DNA of 27,375 nt from Pleurotus ostreatus/Saccharomyces cerevisiae fusant. Its lineage: Eukaryota > Opisthokonta. The notes beneath the pieces were generated by a model. The model made no database searches and was not told the origin of the DNA. It worked only from the letters and a program-made list of their open reading frames with translations. The translations under genes and the position numbers were made by a program. The DNA is taken from contig JAMQCK010000344.1 of the NCBI GenBank assembly GCA_024196135.1, positions 1 to 27,375 of the forward strand, given 5' to 3'. Of the stretch, positions 1-12,317 are shown in pieces (positions within the stretch are counted from its first letter, which is position 1; each line of letters begins with the position of its first letter).

Positions 1-375
1 TGTCATCAGGAGAACGGAGTCGACGTCTCTTCAGCTTTGGGCCGTATCAGAGCTCTAGCAGATAGTGAACGGCGTCACAAACGACGCGCGCAGCACCATG
101 ACGGCCAGGAAAGAGGGGACACAGCAACCGACACCAGCGGATACGCCGCCTCAGCGAGCAGGCAGCCGCGGGCGGCCCAAGAATCCCGGGGAGGAGGACG
201 AGAAGGGCGGCGCCGATATGCCCTCTGGAGGCTGGCCGGACCGCGGGCGCTCCAGGGTACGGCGCCCATCGAACCCGCTCTCGGAAGACAATCTGCGGAG
301 GAGGTGCGTCTCAGTGCTCATATGCCCGATGCAGATGGCTGACGATCACGACTCTGCAGAGGATACCACTCGCTC
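1..375. other. Upstream flank of the MAP kinase gene
   Basis: No gene could be supported here. Open frames on both strands are low-complexity, lack recognisable domains and overlap each other. The stretch probably holds the 5' untranslated leader and promoter of the MAP kinase that starts at 376. I saw no clear TATA box. Confidence 0.5.
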
Positions 376-2961
<2,586 letters not shown>

Positions 2962-3659
2962 TGGCGGAGGTGAGAGATGGGGTGTTGAGTGGGTTGGGGT
3001 GGTGACAGGGCGTGGTGACGGTGGGAGTGGGCAGTCTAATGTGAAGGTCGGAGGAAGAAGCATAACAATTTCTTGGATGCGAGACGGATGGTTACGAGAC
3101 ACATGCTCTAGACTAACTTAGTTAAGGACCTCTACTACATGCTAGATACAGCCCAGGTCAGCTACGAAATGGGTGACAGGTCAGCTTGATTACTGTGTCG
3201 ACCTGTTAGCGCTGGGAACCCGTTTGAGGTTGTGGGTGCGCGATCGGGGTGGCACGTGAAGGAGCCGGCTATCGCCGACAAGCGTCCTTCGAGTCTTGAG
3301 CTTACACCAAGCTTGTTCCTCTTCCTCTGTCCTACCCATGCTCGGCCGACTATGAATATGTACCTTCTTGCCTTCTCAGTGTACCTGATCACTGCGAGTT
3401 CCCCGATTCGTCCCCTCTCCCGCAGACGGTCGGCTGCGTCTCCTCCAACTCAATCTGCAAGCCTACCCTCGACATCATGCATTGGCTGACGGGCAACCCC
3501 CGTGACGTATTGGCAGCAACTCACTCGTATTGACGGACCACGCGCTGGGAGAACAACGGCTCCGAACAGCATCACACCCTACACAGAAGGTTCTCGTCAA
3601 TACTGAGATGGCCCTTCCTCGGGACCTCGTGCCTAATCGCCTTAGGGATCAGTGGCCCT

Positions 3660-3955
3660 CTCCACGTCAATGCATACCCTCTACGCATCGCAGCGCGTCT
3701 ATATCTTATATACTATCCTCATGGAGAAAGCAGAAGTGCCTCCTCTACCGCGCTCCCCAATCCTGGAGAAACCTCTGCCCCAGGATTCTCCGCCACTCAA
3801 TACATCGTAGACCCCACATCACCTTGCGCAATACACAGTATGGCCTTGTTCTTACGATGCGGAGATACTCAAAGTCCCCACAATGCTGTCTACGCTGATT
3901 CTTGTGCAGTATATAGGCGGCCGCCGGAGGAACAAAGATCAACGACGATCCCCAC
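3660..3955. promoter_or_regulatory. Cluster of Cre1/CreA-type SYGGRG motifs
   Basis: Eight matches to SYGGRG on either strand lie upstream of the LPMO start: 3660-3665 (ctccac), 3763-3768 (ctggag), 3788-3793 (ctccgc), 3812-3817 (ccccac), 3859-3864 (gcggag), 3876-3881 (ccccac), 3924-3929 (ccggag) and 3950-3955 (ccccac). About one is expected by chance in this length at 50% GC. Cre1/CreA binds this motif to repress cellulase-type genes on glucose. Binding here is inference. Confidence 0.45.
3910..3916 (+). promoter_or_regulatory. TATA box of the LPMO gene
   Basis: TATATAG lies 47 bp upstream of the LPMO start codon at 3963. This suits a strongly inducible secreted-enzyme promoter with a short 5' leader. 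Confidence 0.55.
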
Positions 3956-3962
3956 CCTCGAC

Positions 3963-5054
3963 ATGGTCAGGCTTACCTCTCTTGCCGTTCTCGGCTCTGT
4001 CGTCGCCGCTGTCTCTGCGCACACGCGTGTGTGGGGCGTATATGTGAACGGCGAGTACCAGGGAGATGGGATCGGTCAATATGTGCGTATATGGGTGACT
4101 TTCGTCAATATTTCTCTGACATCGCATAGGTCCGCTCGCCGCCCACGAACGATCCTGTAAGGACATCGGTCTGCACCCTCGTTCAAGGAGACCGAAACTG
4201 ACTCTGTGGCACAGGTCAAGGATTTGACGTCGGCGGCTATGAAGTGCAATGTCAATGACGCTCGTGAGTTTGGGACTACTCCTTCAGCTGAGATCCTGCA
4301 CTCACGTCCGCTGCAGAAGTACCCAAGCGCGTCTCCGTCGCCGGCGGTGACGAGCTCAGCTTCGAGTGGTACCACGACTAGTGTGTGACTGTCGCGTTTT
4401 ACTGCTCTACCTGCTAAACCGCTCGCAGTCGCAACGACGATATCATCGCCAGCTCCCACCACGGTCCAAGTGTGTGGCCATTCAATTGGTTGTTCTAATT
4501 GATTTTTGACAACCGTCTTTTCTTTCCTAGTTCAAGTGTACATGAGCGGCGACGACGGTGCCACCTGGACCAAGATCGCCTCAGACGGCTACGACACCGG
4601 CAGCTCAACCTGGGCCGTCGACCGCCTCATCTCCGCCGGAGGCAAGCACAGCGTCATCATCCCCGACGTCCCGGCCGGCGACTACCTCCTACGTGGTACG
4701 TCTACCACTCCATCCCTACTCCCCCTCCTCCCCCTCCTGCTCCTCCCCTCTTCACCCTCCCCACTATCTAACAAGCCCTTCCTCACAGCCGAAATCGTCG
4801 CCCTCCACGAAGCCGACGTCGCCTACAGCCAGAACCCCATCCGCGGCGCGCAGAACTACCCCAGCTGCACGCAGATCACCGTCACCAGCAACGGCTCGGA
4901 TGCCCTTCCCGCAGGCGTCAAGTTCCCGGGCGCGTACACGGACAGCACGCCGGGCATCATCTTCAACATCTGGCCGCCCAACGCGCAGGACCCGGCGACG
5001 TACCAGGTGCCAGGGCCCGCGGTTTGGGATAAGGCGCCGGGCGGGAGCGTCTGA
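3963..5054 (+). CDS. Secreted AA9 lytic polysaccharide monooxygenase
   Basis: This copper enzyme oxidatively cleaves cellulose or related glucans outside the cell. Exons: 3963-4082, 4130-4156, 4215-4263, 4317-4380, 4429-4469, 4531-4695, 4789-5054. They total 732 nt and encode 243 residues. A 19-residue signal peptide ends in AVSA, so mature His1 begins [11 protein letters not shown]. The histidine brace and second sphere are present: His1, His78 (mature numbering, in ASSHHGP) and the Q-x-Y pair of RGAQNY (Gln158 and axial Tyr160). Other AA9 signatures are [22 protein letters not shown] and [11 protein letters not shown]. The sequence closely resembles, from memory, Lentinus similis LsAA9A, which also attacks soluble cello-oligosaccharides; shared specificity is inference. 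The protein stops at PGGSV, with no linker, CBM1 or GPI-anchor signal. It is convergent with the gene ending at 5300. Confidence 0.95.
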
Positions 5055-5299
5055 AGCCTTCCTCTATGTTTCTCGATATGTTCGAATTGTACTGTAGTTT
5101 CTTTGGGGATGTCATGAATCATGAAGTCTGTTCCAGGTCGGCAGGAGACCGGGTCGAAGCATTTTCAACACGCGAGGTCATCGCAGCCAGCAACTAAATT
5201 TCAGGCGATGAGAAGGTTCTCGTGAAAGGCATGCGATGAAATAAAGTAGTGAAAACATTACAGGAACAGTAAACAATGCGACTAGTCATGCAAACATGG

Positions 5300-8200
5300 T
5301 CATAAACCCTCGAAAAACGACAGATCCTGCGCAGACAACCCTCCCTTTTGCGGGGGCCCCGAGGCTTTCGCAGGCGCGGGACTGCTTCCAAAGAGTCCAG
5401 CAAAAGGATCTGATGGCGCTGGTGCAGGCGCAGGCGGAGGTGGCGACGCGACTGATCTTGAAGGAGCGGCAGGCGCAGGCGGGAATGAGAAGCCTGAAGG
5501 TGGTGAAAGTACCGGCGCAGCTGAGGATGGCTCTGAGGGAGCTGGCGAGGTCGCAGGCAGTGCAGGTGCTTCCCAAAGGATGGGTGGAGGCGCCAGGGTA
5601 GGTACAGTCGGCGTCGGAGGTGCGTTGAGCTTGGACTGCAGCGGGGTGCCGGACTGTATGAGCGGCGGCGGTCGCACGAATTTGCCTGATAGATCATTAG
5701 CATCTCCTTGACATATGACACGGCTTCACGAGAGACTCACTCGGCGGCTTCGCCACCGTCGCAGGCTCTGAAGCCGACGACTTCATATGCCCGGTCGCGT
5801 GCGCGTTATTGCCCATCCTACTGCCACTACTACTCGTACCCATGCTCCCACTCCCTTCACCTAGCAGATCCTCGTGCCCCGAGGGGGGCGGCGGTATTGC
5901 CTCCGGCAACGGCGACGGCGGCGCGGGTGGCCACCTCCCCTGCCGATGCGCCGCCGCCTCCATCAGACTCAATGTCCGCATATGCGCCGCGCCCGATACC
6001 TTCTTCGGCGGCGGCATCACCGAGGGCGAATAAAGAGGTGGTGGCGGCGAGAACACATCCGAGCCTCCGGGCACGTTCAACGTCTGCGCCTCCTGCGGTG
6101 TATGCGGGGCGGGCTGCATTATGCGCGGCGCGGCGAGCCCTAGCCCCAGAGGCGGTGGTCTGTTCTTCGCTGGCGGACGAGGCGGAGAGGGTGTTTGTAT
6201 CGCGGATGTCTGCTTGTGGTCGCCGTCGCCGTCTGTGAGGCCCCAGAGACTGTCCACGGTTTTTGCATCCGTAGGCGACACAAAGTCGTCAAAGTCGTCG
6301 AAGCTGTCGTTTGCGGGTGCCTGCGCCATCATAGCGGACGACGTCGACGCCGTGCTTGGCAGCGATGCCAGCGACATCCCACTTGAGAACCCGCCCATCG
6401 CAGGCTTCCCGTACGCCCCTGGTGACGCGTGGCTATTAGGTGCTGCTTGCGTTGGCGGCGACGGGTCTCCGAACAGCGCTGGCGACATGTCCCCTATCAA
6501 CCCCTGCCTTGTCCCCTCCGGCGACAGGACCCCCAGTGGGTCATTGGTGCGCTTGTCAGGCAACGCCGACGAGAAATCGCTGAAGTCGTCATCGTCGTCA
6601 TCGCCCAGCAGCGACGGCGGGATGACTGGCTGAGGCGGCGGTTGTCTCGATATCGATGACCCCGGTCGGTGGCCAGGTCGCGAACTTGTAAGAGGTGCCG
6701 CCGAGGACGAAGGCGGCGGCGCCAGCGAGAACGCGGGCGCCAACTTCGGCACAGCAGCAGCCGGTGCAGGTGTCGAGGACATGATCGCCACAGGCGTGCC
6801 TCTCCGCGCCCCGATCGCAGGCGACTGCGCACGCGCCGTGATCGACGGGGGGCGCGACGCGATCGACGGGGGGCGCGACATTGCCGGCGCGCTCTGTTGG
6901 TATCGTGGTCGTGGTTGCGATCGTGGCTGCGGTGGCGGCACAAATGAAGTCTGTTTCGGCGGCGGCGCAAAAGAAGCCTGCTTCTGCACAGGCGGCGGCG
7001 CCGCGTCGAACGCGCCAAAGTCAAGGTCGAGGAAATCGTTCTGCGGCGCCGTCGACGCCGTCCCGGAGGAGGTCATGGAAGTCATAGACGAGCCCGTCAT
7101 CGTGGGCGACATCGGTTTCATGATCGGCGGGATATTACTGGTCGGCAGGATGCTGGTGGGTGACATGATACTGGTCGGTGACAGGACGTTACTCGTTGGC
7201 ATGCGCACGGTCGTCGTCGTCGGGTGTAGCGGTGGAGAGTTAAGAAGCGTCGCAGACGTCGTGGGTCTGACAGCCGGCAGGGACTGCGGCCTCGCTGCGC
7301 TCGATGACGACGATCCTGGTGGAGGCGGAAGCGGAGCGATCCTCGGCCCCGCGGGTGGGGGCGCGAGCCGCGGGGGCAGCGCCGCAGGCGAGTGGAATGC
7401 CATGTCGAGATTGAAGCTCGACGTTGCGCGGTGTCCTGGCTTCGTCTCCGTGGTGGGCTCTACCTCGTTCAGGAAATCCAGATCGTCCGTCGAAAGCGCG
7501 AGCGATGCGCGCTCAGAAGATGATGACCTGCGGGAAAAGCGGCTGAGGAAGCGGGAGACGGCGGAGGGCGCAGGAGCGGGGGCGGGGAATATTTCGGGTG
7601 CATGGCTGCTGGATGGCTGTAGCTGAGGAGGGCTGGTGATGGGGGGAGTGGATGGCTTTGCAGTGGTTGGCGCGCTCTGCGTCGCTTGCATGATGGGTGG
7701 CGTGGAGGTCGTAGGTGACTTCGCCGAAGCCGGTGAAGCGCGTGTAGGCGTGCGAGGCGCGTCCATGCTCGCTCGAGGCGTGCCAGAGGTAGACGCTGCG
7801 GCAGACACAGGCGGCGTAGACGATCTCCTGCTGAACAATGACGAGAACAATCCGCCAGCTGGCTTCCTCTCTGTCGGGGACATCGGCTCCAGGCGCTCTT
7901 CCTTCGGCAGGATCTTCCAGCCTGTCGGCACCACAGCGTCCTCGTTGTACTCTGGGCGAGCCTTGACGGATGCCTCCCAAGCGAGAGATCCTTTCGACGA
8001 TCCGAGGTGATGCATGGGGCTCAGGCGGGCGAGTGTGGCATGCCGTGTCAGTCTGATGGTCTCTGCCATACGCTTTGCGGTGACGGATTTCGGGAAGGGT
8101 GTGAAGCCGGAGAAGGATACATCTTGAGGGATGAGGCGATCGACAAGGACGTCCCTGTAGAGAATTAGGTAGAGCATGAGAACGCGCATAGAGCACGCAC

Positions 8201-9273
8201 ATTCCCTCCAGCTCGTCAATGGCGGGGTGGCGCGCATGAGGTCGACCGCGTTGCATAACCATCGCTTCCTCCTCTTCCTCTTCCTCCTCTTCCTCTTGCT
8301 CATCTTCCTCTGCTTGTTCGGTGGTGCCCTCGTCAGGAGTCGGAGTGTCTTTCCTTATATCGGGGCTGACAGCCTGGTCGACGTGATCCTTCTCCTTGCC
8401 CTCTGCTATGTCGGCGGGCTTCACCTGGTCACCTTCTTCCTCCTCCTTCTTTGTAGCATCTTCCTTCTTGGCGCGCTTCTTCTTCCCTGTTGACCAGTAG
8501 TCGCGTGAGAAGTCTTCCAGCTGAGCGAGTATAGACGCGAGCAGTTCTGGAGGCTAAGCTAAATCATTGAGCACCCCGGACGTATAACATTGCAGACTAC
8601 GCACCACATAGTGATCCTGCTTCGCCTTCGCCTGCTTCGCGGCCTCCCACTCGTCCACGGACTGCGCATCGTCGCCCCCCGCCCCCCACTCCGCGCCCCA
8701 CGCCTCCGCGGGCGAGTCCAGCGCTGCTGCGATGCTCCCGTCGACAGGCGGCGCCCATGCCTCTTCCGTCTCTGCCGCGAAGGCGTTCACGTCCGCTGCA
8801 AAAGCGTTTATGTCGTCCGGGCTCCCCGGTAGGGACGCGACGTGCGGTGGCGTCGGGGGCGACGGCGGTGGGGAAGGTGATCGCGGTGTCGGCGAGCGGT
8901 ACACGTCCCGCTCTTCCTCACCCCCAGGCTGCGCAGGCTCCTCCTCTTCCTCTTCTTCCTCATCCTCCTTCTCGTCCAGATCCTCCGGCGCCAGCGTCCT
9001 TCCAAGCGGGATATCCGCAAAGCTCGACTCCGTCGCCCACCCATTCGCATCGTCCGCCGCATTCAGCTTCCCCCACAAATTCGTGCCCGAGTACGCCGCG
9101 GGGTCCGCCCACTCGATCCCAGGCCCCGCCGACCACGACGGGAGGGCGATGTCCGCTTCCTGCCCCTCGTCCGCCGGCGCGTCGAACTTCACATCGAGCT
9201 TGAGGTTCACTATCGGTGACCGCGGCCGGTCGTCGTTATTGTCCGCCCATGCATTACCCCAAGGGTCGTCCAT
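5300..9273 (-). CDS. Large disordered protein with clathrin-accessory-like DF motifs, function unknown
   Basis: Not recognised as a named family. Exons in transcript order: 9273-8605, 8553-8201, 8154-5741, 5685-5300, with introns of 51, 46 and 55 nt. They total 3822 nt and encode 1273 residues. The N-terminus MDDPWGNAWADNND is followed by Trp/Pro/Asp-rich sequence. A predicted helix LLASILAQLEDFSRDYW, Lys-rich and poly-Glu segments (near 313), and a seemingly ordered block at about 335-400 (DVLVDRLIPQDVSFSGFTPF ... TRHATLARLSPMHHLGS ... VPTGWKILPK) come next. The rest is Ser/Pro/Thr-rich. It is punctuated by acidic-Phe motifs: DLDFGAFD (about 719), DDDFSDFSS (about 865), FDDFDDF (about 961) and DPFAGLFG (about 1239). 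Such motifs bind appendage or gamma-ear domains of clathrin adaptors, so a role in membrane traffic is a reasonable inference but unproven. The gene is divergent from the J-protein gene. Confidence 0.8.
6840..6879 (-). repeat. Two-copy 21-bp tandem repeat inside coding sequence
   Basis: The 19-nt string gatcgacggggggcgcgac occurs at 6840-6858 and again, unchanged, at 6861-6879 (period 21). Read on the minus strand it encodes a duplicated SRPPSI-type heptad in the disordered region. The exact identity suggests a recent in-frame duplication. Confidence 0.8.
8262..8312 (-). repeat. Glutamate-coding GAG/GAA microsatellite-like tract
   Basis: On the plus strand this is an almost pure ctcctctt/cct run. 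On the coding minus strand it encodes a run of ten or more glutamates. A shorter similar tract is at 8939-8967 in exon 1 of the same gene. Length variation between strains is likely. Confidence 0.65.
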
Positions 9274-9860
9274 GAAGCACTATTCACATCAAGAATAAGC
9301 AGTCGGGGGAGGAAACAATGGGCGGGGAAGCTCAGAGTCTAACTTGGAAGTCGGGCCTGCGACGGGTGCCTCTCCACGTGCGCTGCACGTGGACGGCAAT
9401 TCGGCCCGGCTCCCCATGGACTCAATGTTGAACTTCCCCCCCTTGAAATTTCTGTCTGCGTTCTGTACTAGAGGAAGCTCCGGCTACGCCGGTTTTCGAC
9501 CTTGCTAGCACTGGGCATCCGGTCATTTATTGAGCGCTGTTGACCTTTTGATTGTGCCTGCGAAAATGAGGCTTCAATAAGGACGGGGAGAGCCCTTGCA
9601 AGCAAGGTAATACCTTGAGCGGTACACGGAAGATGCTGAGAGGCATCTTGAGAGGAAGGGGATGAATTCAACCTCGATGTTGCCTGGATTCTGCCCTTCC
9701 GGGCCGTGGGACCTGCAGTGACATCATCCCGGGCTACTGAACTGAAGACGGAATCTTTCCAGATGCTTCCGATGCGCCGCAACTTGCTCCTCAGCATCAT
9801 CTTCAGCTCGCTCGAGAGGTTCACTAAGTCTGCCCTGTAGACAATCTTCTCCCTATAGCC
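9274..9860. other. Divergent intergenic region between the disordered-protein and J-protein genes
   Basis: 587 bp shared upstream of two divergent genes. No supportable gene lies within it. A 273-codon minus-strand frame crossing it runs antisense through the J-domain exons and lacks recognisable sequence. The notable element is the CACGTG pair near 9375-9391. Confidence 0.6.
9375..9391. promoter_or_regulatory. Paired CACGTG palindromes (E/G-box type)
   Basis: CACGTG at 9375-9380 and again at 9386-9391 are separated by CGCTG, so the sites repeat every 11 bp, about one helical turn. CACGTG is the core site of bHLH factors such as Cbf1 and sterol-response regulators. The pair lies about 100 bp upstream of the start codon at 9273 and about 470 bp from that at 9861, so the minus-strand gene is the nearer target. 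Binding is inferred. Confidence 0.4.
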
Positions 9861-11559
9861 ATGGCTACGCAACTCTACGAGGTCTTGGAGATTCGCCAGG
9901 ACGCTTCCCCGGAGGAAGGTGTGTAGCAATAAGCATTGGTGGCGAGATGCATCCCGTCGCCGACGCGCGAGCAGCTTGCTTACACTTATTACCAGTGCGC
10001 AAGGCGTATAAGAGACTGGCGCTGAAGACACACCCTGACCGCCTCCCTCCCGGCTCGACGTCGGCTGACAAGGCAGCGGCGGAAGAGAAGTTTCGTAAGG
10101 TGCGTGGCTTACACATGGATCGATGGCCGCATTACTGACCTCCCCGCCACAATACAGGTCAACAACGCCTACGAAATCCTGAGCAACGAGGAGAACCGGA
10201 AGGTGCGTACCTTGGCCGTTTGCACGCCACATCCCACTGATCTCCATCTCGATAGATCTACGACCAGTTCGGCGTCTTCCCTCCTCCAACCGCCGAGCCC
10301 AATGGCCCCTCGTCCTCCTCCCGCTCCCGTCGCGGCACCCGCGACCCCTTCGACGATCCCTTCTTCTCCGGCGCAGGCTTCTTCGGCGGCAGCCCCTTCG
10401 GCACGCGCGAGGGCTCCTTCGGCCCCCGCGGCGGCTCCTTCTTCCCCGACCCCTTCGCCAACGACCCCTTCTTCAGCCGGCGCACCCGCGGCTTCACCTT
10501 CACCGACCCCTTCGAGCTCTTCGATGCCTTTTTTGGTGTGCCGCACGAGCGTAGCGGGGTTTCCGCGAGGGCAGACCCCTTCGGCGGCTTTGGCGGCCGG
10601 CAGGATCCCTTCGGCGCGTTCGGTGGTCTGTTTGGTGGGATGGGGAGCAGCATGCTTGCGCTGCCGTCTGCGTTCGGGAACATGGGCTCCAGCTCTGGCT
10701 CGGGCACGCGCTCGTACTCCATGACGAGCTCGGGCTTCGGGAGCTCCTCTGGCGGCGGCTGGACGAGCGAGAGCGTGTCCACCACGACCGTGAACGGCGT
10801 AACGACCACCGTGCGCGAGAAGCGCGACGCGCAGGGGAACGTGCACCGGACGAAGATCTACCCGGACGGGAGGGAGATATACACGATCAATGGGGTCGAG
10901 CAGAAGAAGATCGACAGTGGGGAAAATAAGCGAAAGGCGTTTGAGGATGGGTCGAGTAGTAGGAAGCGAGGGAACGGTGGTGGCGAGCGAGGTAGTGGTG
11001 ATGGTGCGCTGCCCCCGCCCGCTAGGGGCGACAGCATGGAGTCGTCGAGCAGCTCGGAGCCGTACTCCTCTCGCCCATCGTCCTCTTCGCACCACTCTCA
11101 CCGCACGTCGTCCCACCACAGGCATTCTGGGGCTGCTAAGGACTACTACGGTCAGTATCCTGGTTCTCTTACCACCTACATGGATCGGTACTCACAATCC
11201 CCACAGACGAACCACACCACAAGCACAAGAACCGCGGCGGCTCTCATCACACCACCTACGGCATGCCGCCCCAGCCACCCCTTCATTCCGGCCCGCCCGG
11301 GTACGAGCCTGGGCTGGGGGAATACGCAGCGCAGCCCCAGTACCCTGCCCAGCCCCAGTACTCTGCCCAACCTCAGTACGGCGTCCCTCAGCCCCAATTC
11401 AGCGTATCCCAGTCCCAATACGGCGCGCCTCCGTATGGCGCGCCTCAGCCCGCGTACGGCGCGCCCCAGCAACCCTATGGTGCGCCCCAGCCCCAGTACC
11501 AGGCGCAGTACGACCAACCCCACTCAAGCAAGTCGCACAAGGGCTGGCGTGGCTGGTGA
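9861..11559 (+). CDS. Class B J-domain co-chaperone, DNAJB6-like, with P/Q/Y-rich tail
   Basis: An Hsp70 co-chaperone that would stimulate Hsp70 ATPase through its J domain. Exons: 9861-9918, 9996-10099, 10158-10202, 10256-11150, 11207-11559. They total 1455 nt and encode 484 residues. The J domain spans about 1-75 with HPD at 32-34 and ends IYDQFG. A Phe/Gly-rich region with repeated DPF units (DPFDDPFF, DPFANDPFF, DPFELFDAFFG) follows. Next comes a conserved block, SVSTTTVNGVTTTVREKR ... PDGREIYTINGVEQ, laid out like the C-terminal domain of DNAJB6/DNAJB2, which suppress aggregation. There is no zinc finger, so it is not class A. The C-terminus is Ser/His-rich and then Pro/Gln/Tyr-rich with QPQY and YGAPQ repeats. 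The stop codon at 11557-11559 overlaps a perfect splice donor, so an alternative C-terminus is possible. Confidence 0.9.
11326..11514 (+). repeat. QPQY / YGAPQ-coding repeat array
   Basis: Imperfect tandem units encode AQPQY (three near copies), then VPQPQF, SQSQY and several YGAPQ/YGAPP units. Units are 15-24 nt long and diverged. Together they form a low-complexity, aromatic- and Gln-rich tail on the J-protein. Confidence 0.7.
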
Positions 11560-11714
11560 GTGCAATTTTCCTTTTCTTCCATTAACCTTCTTGTATTTTT
11601 CTTCTTCACATCCTCTTCTTCCTCATCACCTCCATCTCTGCCTCGTCTTTCTCCTTCCACGCATCTTTTTCCTTCCGCCTCACTTTCTCCCTCCCCGTCC
11701 TCCTTTCTTTGTAG
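11556..11714 (+). other. Candidate alternative intron overlapping the J-protein stop codon
   Basis: Donor gtgagt at 11556 overlaps the TGA stop (11557-11559). A long pyrimidine-rich tract leads to the acceptor tttctttgtag at 11714. Splicing would replace the last Trp with CTYRASLLMCGTRI, ending at 11757. At 159 nt it is about three times longer than most introns here, so retention may be the default. Confidence 0.4.
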
Positions 11715-12317
11715 TACTTACCGGGCATCGTTATTAATGTGTGGCACCAGAATCTGAATGCAAGCCCTGCTTCCAGGATCGACAAAGCGTTGTCGATGTT
11801 CCACGGACACGCGGCGCATAAGCACGCTCAAAGCTCATGAGCAGTAGGCGCTTGTGCGTTGGGGAGCTCTTGCCATTTGGTCTCGTCTGGAAGTCTAGTT
11901 CACTCGAATTCAGTCTTCATCAAGTTCTCTACGTCGTATTTTCCAAGCTTAGGGGAGGAGGAACCGGTTTCTCATCTTACCACTGTATCCATAGCTATCA
12001 TTGACTGTATCGCTGGTTCCCCTCGTCCTTACGCTGATTTTTTCTATATCGCTTTTCTTCCTCACGTCGCTCAAATTTCCACGGACCATATACATCTCCT
12101 CAGGTATCATTGCGTATCTCAACAGCTATAGATTTCTAGAGATCAATTTCTCCCTCCTTTTCGTCCAAAAAGTGGAGAGGGCAGCAATCACAAGCGTCGC
12201 CCAAATACAATGACTTCAACCGTGACATCACGTCCGTGAGAAAACGTGACACCCTAGCTCTCGGACCGGAAGCCGGCCACGCCTTCTGATCTGTCCCATC
12301 ATCACGAATCTCGAACA
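11560..12317. other. Intergenic region between J-protein and MMS19 genes
   Basis: 758 bp. The first 155 bp are a strong pyrimidine tract. The rest is less GC-rich with only short open frames lacking domains. It should contain the J-protein 3' untranslated region and the MMS19 promoter. No RNA gene was recognised. Confidence 0.55.

Larger units (their letters stand above)
2962..3962. other. Intergenic region: MAPK 3' end and LPMO promoter
   Basis: About 1 kb without a supportable gene. Short open frames on both strands have no recognisable domain or convincing intron structure. The proximal 300 bp before the LPMO carry the promoter elements listed separately. Confidence 0.6.

Noticed and set aside
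6781..7626. 281-codon plus-strand open frame
   Set aside because: It is antisense to exon 3 of the minus-strand 1273-residue gene; its Gly/Asp/Val-rich sequence mirrors GC-rich Ser/Pro codons and has no domain.
9440..9460. Possible heat-shock element (ttgaaatttct) before the J-protein gene
   Set aside because: Only two inverted GAA units are present; a functional element normally needs three or more.
9468..10289. 273-codon minus-strand open frame over the J-protein 5' end
   Set aside because: It runs antisense across well-defined J-domain exons and introns, with no recognisable protein features.
10169..11125. 318-codon minus-strand open frame
   Set aside because: Antisense shadow of exon 4 of the J-protein; Arg/Ala/Gly-rich composition only.
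11859..12131. 90-codon plus-strand open frame upstream of MMS19
   Set aside because: No recognisable domain and positioned in the expected MMS19 promoter; too weak to call.
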